Assembly (NCBI GenBank): GCA_964399535.1
Contig: CAYNRE010000044.1
Span: 1-64,000, forward strand
DNA from: CAYNRE01 sp964399535
Lineage (GTDB): Bacteria; Planctomycetota; Planctomycetia; Pirellulales; CAYNRE01
DNA: 64,000 nucleotides
Direction: 5' to 3'
Part shown: positions 1 through 6,022 of the stretch, one piece after another
How positions within the stretch are numbered: the stretch's first letter is position 1
How the letters are laid out: every line of letters begins with the position of its first letter
Translations under genes and position numbers: made by a program
Notes under the pieces: generated by a model
Seen by the model: the letters and a program-made list of their open reading frames with translations, nothing else
What the model was told of the DNA's origin: nothing
Database searches by the model: none

Positions 1-422
1 AGGACTATATGACCGGACGGGGAAAAGGCTGCAATTATCGTAACATTCTGCTGTAGCGATAGGACGTCTGCGACCGTGCGATTCGCCAATGACTCGGCCG
101 TTTCCGATTCAAACTTCCAGACTGGCAACCATACAGGCCAATTCGGTGGACCGAGCGGGGACAGAATTGCGACCAACCGGTCGAATGCTTCTGTCGGCAA
201 TGGAGAAAAACGGAAAATTCGCACATCCTTGGCGTCATCAGAGTCGATCATCTTGACTGAATAGCACGATCCGCAATTTGCGCATTGCGCCAAACCGTCA
301 GTAAATCCATCGTAGTAGCCTAATGCAATCCATTTATTAAAAGGCGATAACGGTCTAATGACGTCTTCGATACGCTTGCAGCAGGACAAATCGCTTCGGT
401 CGGATTGTGCGTTCGGCGACAT
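1..422 (-). CDS. Hypothetical immunity-like protein, 3' end outside window
   Basis: An open frame of 140 codons starts with ATG at 420-422 and runs off the left edge, so the C-terminus is missing. The start lies only 3 nt after the TAG stop of the toxin-like gene at 426-1202, which is typical of translationally coupled toxin/immunity pairs. The protein is soluble-looking with no signal peptide. It has a cluster of cysteines (CANCGSCY around residue 50) and a Trp/Pro-rich segment (NWPVWLPVW) near residue 100. Codon use is clearly more AT-rich than in the housekeeping genes further right, suggesting horizontal acquisition. I do not recognise a named family. The immunity role is inferred only from position and size. 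Confidence 0.6.
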   Translation of the reverse strand, partial: MSPNAQSDRSDLSCCKRIEDVIRPLSPFNKWIALGYYDGFTDGLAQCANCGSCYSVKMIDSDDAKDVRIFRFSPLPTEAFDRLVAILSPLGPPNWPVWLPVWKFESETAESLANRTVADVLSLQQNVTIIAAFSPSGHIV

Positions 423-425
423 CGG

Positions 426-1202
426 CTATCGTCCGAATAGAGAATTGAAAAGCTTTGAAACCGCATTCGTAACTGGTTTCGGCAGTTCGACGGTTTTATG
501 CCCAGGGTCGGCATTGGTCGGTGTATCGTGCACCTTAAAATGCTGCTCTACTTTCGCTCTTGCGGCGGCGGATGAGGCGATCCCAGACTCCGTCGTACTC
601 ACCGACACCCCATGTATTCCTATCTTTGCTTCTGCTTCAGCAGCCTTCCTGCCCAGACGTGCGGCAGATTCATTGCTTGTTCCTTGTCGGAATAATGTTT
701 GATCACTACTTGCGGCCTTCCGTACCGGTCCGCTTAGCTTCGCTGCGTCGTCGGGATCGACCGCGCCCAGGGTCTTGCTGACCGGGTTCTTGCCTTTTCT
801 TGCTGGCAGGAAGCTGGCCGCGGCCAGTACTGCCCCGCGGGCATCGCCCTGGGCAGCCGCCTGCACGCCGTCGATCGCGGCCTCACCCTTGTTGGCCAGA
901 TTGTAAATCTTTGTGGCACCCTTGGCCAACTTGCCCGTGCCGCCCGTGGCCGCGGTTGCCAGCAGCTCGGTGCTCACATCGAAGAGCCCCTCCGACGTGG
1001 CCAGTGTGCTCGCGGAAACGCCCCGGTCCAAGAGCCTTTGCCGAGCACCCTCGCCGTCGACCAGGTGATTCACGAGCGGCAACCGCTCGGCCAGGTTCAG
1101 GGCCGAATCGCCCAGGGCCGACCAGAAGGTGCCCCAGACCGAGTCGCTGGGCACGTAGGGTTCCCGCGCGCCAGCGCCCCCGGGACCCTCGGCATCGCCC
1201 AC
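426..1202 (-). CDS. C-terminal module of an RHS/polymorphic-toxin-like protein, N-terminally truncated
   Basis: The 258-residue frame opens with GTG at 1200-1202, with an in-frame stop only eight codons upstream and no convincing ribosome binding site. The first ~170 residues are an Ala/Gly-rich linker of the kind found before toxin domains in planctomycete RHS proteins (WGTFWSALGDSALNLAERLP, then Ala-rich helices, then FLPARKGKNPVSK). The last ~85 residues (from about FRQGTSNESA to the terminal FNSLFGR) would be the effector domain, which I cannot assign. No RHS repeats or secretion domain are present. It therefore looks like a displaced toxin tail, either silent or a remnant. It is followed after 3 nt by a putative immunity gene. 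Alternative: a free-standing small protein of unknown role. Confidence 0.5.
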   Translation of the reverse strand: MGDAEGPGGAGAREPYVPSDSVWGTFWSALGDSALNLAERLPLVNHLVDGEGARQRLLDRGVSASTLATSEGLFDVSTELLATAATGGTGKLAKGATKIYNLANKGEAAIDGVQAAAQGDARGAVLAAASFLPARKGKNPVSKTLGAVDPDDAAKLSGPVRKAASSDQTLFRQGTSNESAARLGRKAAEAEAKIGIHGVSVSTTESGIASSAAARAKVEQHFKVHDTPTNADPGHKTVELPKPVTNAVSKLFNSLFGR

Positions 1203-1251
1203 CCGGCTGCCGCCATCGTCAGGTCAGGGCCTAGCCTACTCGGCTCGGCTT

Positions 1252-1626
1252 TTATCCGAATGGGGGCGGTACCAGCGCGGCAAAAATGTCGTGGAGCGGT
1301 TCGTCGTCAGCCGGATTCAAAACCGATTCATAGTCCGGGCCTACAAATCGCAGCTCGAGGCTGCCCGGCTCGCCATCCGTTGAAAAGCGCCGGACGTTGT
1401 CCAGAATCGCAAGCATTCCGAACACCGCGGCGCGCGCAGCGTAAGCGGCCACGGACCGGATACATTTCTGGTCTTCGGCAGACAACTCGGCAAACCATTT
1501 AGAAAGGCTGATCAATTCTTTGTGTGGTTGTCGGCCGGAAGGCTCTTTGAGAGTCTCCATCGTTGCTTCGACGGCGGCGGAAAATACTGCGTCACGCAGA
1601 CGTTCGACGAAGAACTCATTGGTCAT
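1252..1626 (-). CDS. Hypothetical small protein, candidate immunity protein
   Basis: The protein has 124 residues and starts with ATG at 1624-1626, one base after the TAA stop of the toxin-tail remnant upstream. It is acidic, mostly helical in appearance (FFVERLRDAVFSAAVEATME near the start; AAYAARAAVFGMLAILDNV in the middle) and lacks a signal peptide or membrane segment. I do not recognise the family. Small size, near-overlap with a decayed toxin tail and position before a second toxin-tail/immunity pair make an immunity function plausible, but this is inference from context. Confidence 0.55.
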   Translation of the reverse strand: MTNEFFVERLRDAVFSAAVEATMETLKEPSGRQPHKELISLSKWFAELSAEDQKCIRSVAAYAARAAVFGMLAILDNVRRFSTDGEPGSLELRFVGPDYESVLNPADDEPLHDIFAALVPPPFG

Positions 1627-1627
1627 T

Positions 1628-1817
1628 TTAAAAGTGCCCTGGATACATACGGCGATTTAGATCGATTACCTTTTTAAGTGCATCGTTCGGAGCGTTCGTA
1701 AATCTGCGAAGATTCCGAATGTCTCTTGCGAGTACATCACGCGCAGTTGCGCTAACGGTTCCGCGGAGCACTGGAATAGCAAGATGCTGCAATTTGGAAA
1801 CTACGATCGCTGGGTGG
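1628..1817 (-). pseudogene. Remnant of a toxin-like C-terminal tail cut by a REP/RAYT insertion
   Basis: About 57 residues of plausible coding sequence end at TAA 1628-1630 (for example ARDVLARDIRNLRRFTNAPN and the end DLNRRMYPGHF). Upstream the frame remains open only because it reads through the palindromic repeat at 1818-1847 and the back of the transposase, so the natural N-terminus is gone. The tail abuts the 124-residue gene by one base. The best reading is the 3' end of a larger gene, possibly an RHS or other polymorphic toxin, whose 5' part was lost when the repeat/transposase unit inserted. The family is not recognisable from this fragment. Confidence 0.4.
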
Positions 1818-1847
1818 CCCCGACAGCTGTCGGGGTGCCGAAGGCAC
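1818..1847. repeat. REP-like double hairpin at the 3' side of the RAYT gene
   Basis: CCCCGACAGCTGTCGGGG (1818-1835) is a perfect 18-nt palindrome. It is joined directly to a second hairpin, GTGCC-GAA-GGCAC (1835-1847). The pair sits 7 nt beyond the stop of the transposase pseudogene. Small paired hairpins flanking a REP-associated transposase are the expected substrate of that enzyme family. The segment GGGTGCCGA in it recurs in inverted orientation on the other side of the transposase (around 2481-2490). Confidence 0.55.
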
Positions 1848-1854
1848 AGGTGGG

Positions 1855-2364
1855 CTAATCGATCCAGCCGACCTTCACGCCAACCGACTTGCCCAGCTCG
1901 TAGTATCTCGCCGAGCTCCACCGCCACCGGCAGGGTTCACGAACCAGGCCGGCACGTACCGGATTTCGGTGCATGTAGTTCAACCTCTCTTCCATCTTGT
2001 GTCGGCTGTAGATATTAAACCCGTAGTGCTTGGCCTGCCACACCGGCCACCCGTCCAGCTTGTTGGCATAGGCGATCAGTGTCGATGAAAGCAACTGCCG
2101 GATTCGCAGCCTGCTGGTCCGTATTCATTGCTTCATGCACTCGCTCAGTTGGCCTTGCTCGGCAAACCAGACGATGGCCTGAACGTGATCCGGCATGACG
2201 ACGAATCCCACCCATTGCCCGGCCAGACGCCGTAGCTGCGCGTGCAACGTCCCCAACACGATTCGCTTTGCACGATCATCATCCATCAGCCGTCGTCGGC
2301 GATAGCAGGAAAACGTGACGAAGTGCGCGTGCCGCTCCCGATCATAAATCTTCCGCTTCGCCAT
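1855..2364 (-). pseudogene. REP-associated tyrosine transposase (RAYT), inactivated
   Basis: One reading frame from ATG 2364 to a stop at 1855 spans 169 codons but is broken by a TGA at 2125-2127 (codon 80). The N-terminal part has the typical opening (HAHFVTFSCYRRRRLMDDD) and the region that should carry the HUH nuclease motif. That motif reads MPDHVQAI, so the second His is replaced by Gln. The C-terminal part has the conserved tyrosine helix region (LNYMHRNPVRAGLV). Y1-type transposases of this family act on REP hairpins, and such hairpins flank this gene. Both the nonsense codon and the lost His argue that it is no longer active. No frameshift is needed: both halves are in the same frame. 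Confidence 0.85.
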
Positions 2365-2433
2365 GCGGCCAAATTACAAATCTCCACTGTCCGCAACAAG
2401 CAGTGTCCATGATATCCATCCCAAGGCCCTCTT

Positions 2434-2490
2434 GTTGCTTCGCAACCCCGGTCAGAGCAGCCGCGCCGTGGGCTCGGCACCCAATAGGTA
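2434..2490. repeat. REP-like sequence at the 5' side of the RAYT gene
   Basis: GTTGC-TTC-GCAAC (2434-2446) is a perfect small hairpin. About 35 nt further on is CTCGGCACCC, whose complement GGGTGCCGAG matches the GGGTGCCGA core of the repeat on the other side of the transposase. The two copies are therefore in opposite orientation around the gene. The match is short and the assignment is tentative. Confidence 0.35.
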
Positions 2491-2538
2491 CACTGCAATG
2501 CCATGGACACGCCACCCTGCCGTCACGTCGAACCATCG

Positions 2539-2557
2539 TCAGGCTAAAAAAGCCTGA
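2539..2557 (-). terminator. Hairpin terminator after the STN-domain gene
   Basis: TCAGGCT-AAAAA-AGCCTGA is a perfect 7-bp inverted repeat lying 1 nt beyond the TAG stop at 2559-2561. On the minus strand the loop is U-rich rather than the 3' tail, so it is not a textbook intrinsic terminator. Its position makes transcript end formation or protection the likely role. Confidence 0.5.
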
Positions 2558-2558
2558 G

Positions 2559-3443
2559 CTACCGGTCTGCCCGCGATCGGAGGTGGGCCTGAGGAACAGG
2601 CGGGGTAGAACCGGCCGGTGCGGCCCCGCGCTCCAGGGGGGTTCGCGACCAGTCGCGCCAGTCGCCCGCTGCCGGCGAGGTCGTGGGGGCGTTCGACATT
2701 GACGACCTTGGGCCCGAGGGAGACTTCAGCCGCCGCAGTTCGGTGAGCAGCCGCTGCACCTCCCAATGGGTTTCGGCGTTTTGCTCGATCACGACGTTCG
2801 GCCCGAATACGCGGACGGATCCTATTCCGCCGACTTCATCCCACGACGTAGGTTCGATATGGGTGATCAGTTCGACCAGGCTCTCGCTGTCAGAACCGGG
2901 CCCTAACCCATCAACGAGGTCGCCGATGGGATAGACGCGGAGAGATAGCCATCGCGCCGCCTCGTCCTGGCTGGTGACGACTAAAGCTGCGTCGAGATAC
3001 GTCCAGAAAAGGCCCAGACGACTGAACAGCACGCGGAAGGCCAACCGAAGCGTGGTCTCGCGCAACTGGCCGCTGACAGGCGTATCGCGCCCGATGCCTG
3101 CCTCCGCAATTGCTTCCCAGTCGATGCTTAGCGGCACCTGGTATCGGCCGCTCAGTTCGCTCAGGCATTGTTCGAGCGGGGTCTCGTCGAAGTCGAACGA
3201 AGCCGAAACTTCCATCAGTCGATCGAAACGGGCCCAGTCGTCTTGCAGGGTCCGTTGCCTAGCAGGCACCGAGATCGCGTCGCCTGAGACGGGAGTCGTC
3301 GCCGCCGGCGGGCGCCGACTGCCGGGCAAGCGCGGCCGCTGAGCGCCGGTGGTCGGGGCTGGCAGCGAGCCCGTCGCCAGCGCAAGGATCAGGGCCATCG
3401 ACCAGGCAACCTTCCGCTTGCCGAAGCATTGCGAAGCGGACAT
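2559..3443 (-). CDS. Secreted protein with a secretin/TonB short N-terminal (STN)-like domain
   Basis: The protein has 294 residues. The N-terminus is a signal peptide (basic GKRKVAWS, then hydrophobic MALILALATG, cleavage near residue 34). After a Pro/Arg-rich linker, residues ~80-190 look like an STN-type domain: FDFDETPLEQCLSELSGRY, then VPLSIDW, then a predicted beta-alpha unit ending in ALVVTSQDEA. A second part (residues ~190-270) reads like the planctomycete companion domain that follows it (LRVYPIGDLVDG, then FGPNVVIEQNAETHWEVQRL). STN domains occur in secretins and TonB receptors, but here no secretin pore or barrel follows. The function of such stand-alone planctomycete proteins is unknown. 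It is transcribed in the same direction as the DUF4139 gene upstream, with a 134-bp gap. Confidence 0.7.
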   Translation of the reverse strand: MSASQCFGKRKVAWSMALILALATGSLPAPTTGAQRPRLPGSRRPPAATTPVSGDAISVPARQRTLQDDWARFDRLMEVSASFDFDETPLEQCLSELSGRYQVPLSIDWEAIAEAGIGRDTPVSGQLRETTLRLAFRVLFSRLGLFWTYLDAALVVTSQDEAARWLSLRVYPIGDLVDGLGPGSDSESLVELITHIEPTSWDEVGGIGSVRVFGPNVVIEQNAETHWEVQRLLTELRRLKSPSGPRSSMSNAPTTSPAAGDWRDWSRTPLERGAAPAGSTPPVPQAHLRSRADR

Positions 3444-3577
3444 GCGTTTCTCCTTTCCGGGACGCGATGCCGGCTAGCTTGGCCGGTTCCGGTTGGCTGG
3501 CGCGGTCCGAGCGATCGACGGTGACGGACCGCGCGGCACAACCCGGCGCTGGAGCAAACTGACCGGAATACAGGCCG

Positions 3578-5701
3578 CTAGAGCGAGAGCCCCCGGGCAA
3601 ACGCTTTTGCGGCATCGGCCGATTCGGTAATCTGCTCGGCGCGCTCGGCATTTCGGCGGCTAAGCTGATCAAATTGATCTTCTTGCTCGGTAAGTTTGGC
3701 CACGTAACGGTTGTAAAGCGGCGAGTCGCGGTTCAACTCGCGCAAATTCTGGCGGATGCGATCCTGGTCGGTGACGATGCCGGCCAGGGTACGTCGGTCC
3801 GCAGCCTGTTCTGCCATCAGCGCCTCAAGCCGCTCGAGCCGCGCGGTCAACTCGCCCAAAGCCTTGCGAACCGGCTCCCCGAGCCCGGGGTCGGCAAGCA
3901 GCTTCGCCAGTTCTTTCAGGTTCAGATCGACCAGCTTAATTTCTTGGGGCTGCTTTGACTGCTCGATCAGCCCGACAGAAAGCGATTCGCCCGGTCCCAC
4001 GTCGACCGCGATGCGGTAATAAGAGTCGGTTCGTTCGTGCGGCTGTTCGGGCGAAACCAGCTGCCACTGCAGATCGATCGGGTGCTCAATGAGCATCGGC
4101 TCCCCCACGGTGCCCTCGTTTTTGGCGGTATAGATGGTGCGTTGAAGTTGCTTGCGCACAATCTGTAGCACGCCGGCCGTCATGCTTACCCGTTCGACTT
4201 CGATCGGTTGAGCGGCCGTCTCCGAGGTTACCTGAAGATTCAGATTCATCGCGTAGCCGAGCAACCCCTGGGCGCCGGGAGGGAGATTGTCGAGCCTGGC
4301 ATCGCCGGCGTAGACGCCGCCATCGAGCACCGTTACCGGCCCTTGGGTAAAGAAGCTCTCCGAGTCGTTCTTCAGCTTGACCCCCAAGAGCGGATGCTTC
4401 GCATGGAACGCGCGGTTGTAGATCGACCACCGTCGAAGCGGCAGGCGCGCCGCAACAATTGGCACCATGGCCGAACGCTGACGGGCGAGCGATACGGGCC
4501 CGGCGACGCGATAGCGGAAGGCTTTTCCCAGCGATTCGGCCGTTGCGTTGGCGTCGAACCCGGCGGTGTAATCGTCGGAATTCGATGGCTCGCCGCCGGC
4601 GGCGTCAGGTCCGCGATCCGAGGTTTCTCCAGGAGGGGCTCCTCCAAAGAAGCCGCCGCCGCCAAAGCCACCTCCTCCGATACCCGCGGTGTCTTTTATC
4701 TGCGGATTCTGGGCGCTTCTTCTCAGGGAGTTCGTCAGATCACGCTCGTAGAGAGGAGGCACCAACCCCGCAAAGACGCTGGGCGCCACGAAGGGGCGCT
4801 CGACGTAGAGCGGTTCCTGCAGGTTCATTTGAAACGAGATGGGTCGCCCGCTGACCAACTCTAACGAAATCTCGTGCCAGTCGGCGTCGGTGTTGTTCTC
4901 CACGATCGCCCACCCTTGCAACAGGCCCGAGTCGTCGTGGTCCAGTAACAGGCGGTAGCTAGTCTTCCAGATCGGCGTTTCCTGCAGGTAGCCAACCCGC
5001 ACCGGGCGATCTCCCTCGCCTTGGAAGTGCAGGGTCAAAGCTTCGCGCTCGGTATCGCGTCGGCCGGCGAGGGAGGCCAGTGCGGCCCGCAGATCGGCAT
5101 CGAGCGCCGGGTTCGCCAAGCGAATTCGCGATACCTGGTCGAGAGGAAACGACTCCAGGCCATCGCCCGTCAATAGGTTTAGATGGGCCGTTTCGTGCTG
5201 GCCGCCATTGGAGTCGACTCGTTGGCGCAACTCGACTCCCAGGATGGTGGCTTGCAGGCGGCGCTCGAGCGCGAGTTCGATTTCAACCGACTCGCCTCGT
5301 AGCGAATGCAGCAGCTCGGCCAGCGTCGGGTCGGTCGATAGGTCGACCGCGAACGACTGAAGCAATCGCGATATGGGTTGGCGATTGACGTAGTTGACCG
5401 CTGACACACGGCCGCCGGCAAGATCTTTGACAACCAGGCTCTTGAGCAGGTCGTTGGTTGCCCCCGCGGGGAAGCGCAGTTCGATTTGGGTATCGCCGTG
5501 AACGACGGCTTGATGTTCCAAGAACCCCACGCCGGTGCTGAAGAGCACCACCTTCTTCACCGGCAGCTCGGCCGGCCCCTGCACCGCGGGGGCGGCATCT
5601 TCAGCCGAGCTGGGGGCCGTCACCAGGTTCCACGAGAGTGCGGAGACGATGCAGCCCAATCGAAGTGCGCCAGATGCGCTGCGCGGTAGGGTGCGGATCA
5701 T
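3578..5701 (-). CDS. DUF4139 domain-containing secreted protein
   Basis: The start is placed at ATG 5699-5701, where a GGGGAGG ribosome binding site lies 6 nt upstream. The frame stays open further upstream, but that part overlaps the radical SAM gene on the other strand and is not coding. The product is 707 residues: a signal peptide (hydrophobic LRLGCIVSALSWNLV, then a cleavage region near SSAEDA), then the typical opening VKKVVLFSTGVGFLEH. DUF4139 features follow, including VGYLQETPIWKTSYRLLLD and VENNTDADWHEISLELVSG. A Gly/Phe-rich insert (GGGGFGGGGFFGG, about residue 390) is followed by the last beta-rich part, and a C-terminal helical coiled region (ALMAEQAADRRTL through RDSPLYNRYVAKL) closes it. 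The biochemical role of DUF4139 proteins is not established. The family includes proteins annotated as mucoidy inhibitors. Confidence 0.8.
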   Translation of the reverse strand: MIRTLPRSASGALRLGCIVSALSWNLVTAPSSAEDAAPAVQGPAELPVKKVVLFSTGVGFLEHQAVVHGDTQIELRFPAGATNDLLKSLVVKDLAGGRVSAVNYVNRQPISRLLQSFAVDLSTDPTLAELLHSLRGESVEIELALERRLQATILGVELRQRVDSNGGQHETAHLNLLTGDGLESFPLDQVSRIRLANPALDADLRAALASLAGRRDTEREALTLHFQGEGDRPVRVGYLQETPIWKTSYRLLLDHDDSGLLQGWAIVENNTDADWHEISLELVSGRPISFQMNLQEPLYVERPFVAPSVFAGLVPPLYERDLTNSLRRSAQNPQIKDTAGIGGGGFGGGGFFGGAPPGETSDRGPDAAGGEPSNSDDYTAGFDANATAESLGKAFRYRVAGPVSLARQRSAMVPIVAARLPLRRWSIYNRAFHAKHPLLGVKLKNDSESFFTQGPVTVLDGGVYAGDARLDNLPPGAQGLLGYAMNLNLQVTSETAAQPIEVERVSMTAGVLQIVRKQLQRTIYTAKNEGTVGEPMLIEHPIDLQWQLVSPEQPHERTDSYYRIAVDVGPGESLSVGLIEQSKQPQEIKLVDLNLKELAKLLADPGLGEPVRKALGELTARLERLEALMAEQAADRRTLAGIVTDQDRIRQNLRELNRDSPLYNRYVAKLTEQEDQFDQLSRRNAERAEQITESADAAKAFARGLSL

Positions 5702-6022
5702 AAATTGCCTCCCCGTGTGATGGTTCCGAGTTGGCCGGTGAGCGCGCCAGGACCTAAACCTACTTACGCGCCGCGGCCCGAGACTTAATTCTCGTTTCCA
5801 TCGCCGGCGGCGGCAAATGTTGGCACGCGTTTCACGGGCAACGGACGATGCCCGGGGGGATGATTTGCGCGCGATCGGTGTGATGAAAGCTGCCCGGTCA
5901 ATATTGCAGGCCGCGCACGGGGGGAGGATAATCGAGGGTTCTGGCCCGGAAATGCCCTGCCGGGGGGCGGCCCTTGGGCTGTGCCCAAACGCTGCTTCCC
6001 CCACCGAGCGGAGTGCTGACCC
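5702..6022. other. Divergent intergenic region between the DUF4139 and radical SAM genes
   Basis: This 321-bp stretch separates two divergently transcribed starts. It contains the DUF4139 ribosome binding site (just above 5701), one plausible rightward promoter (5904-5932) and a weak CGGAG before the GTG at 6023. No small gene or repeat could be supported. Confidence 0.6.
5904..5932 (+). promoter_or_regulatory. Putative sigma-70 promoter for the radical SAM gene
   Basis: TTGCAG (5904-5909) and GATAAT (5927-5932) are separated by 17 nt. The -10 hexamer is a good match and the -35 a weak one. It lies about 90 nt before the GTG start at 6023. Read by eye only. Confidence 0.35.

Noticed and set aside
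2125..2127. TGA in the RAYT as a selenocysteine codon
   Set aside because: The family has no selenoproteins, the HUH motif is also damaged, and no SECIS-like hairpin was seen directly downstream.
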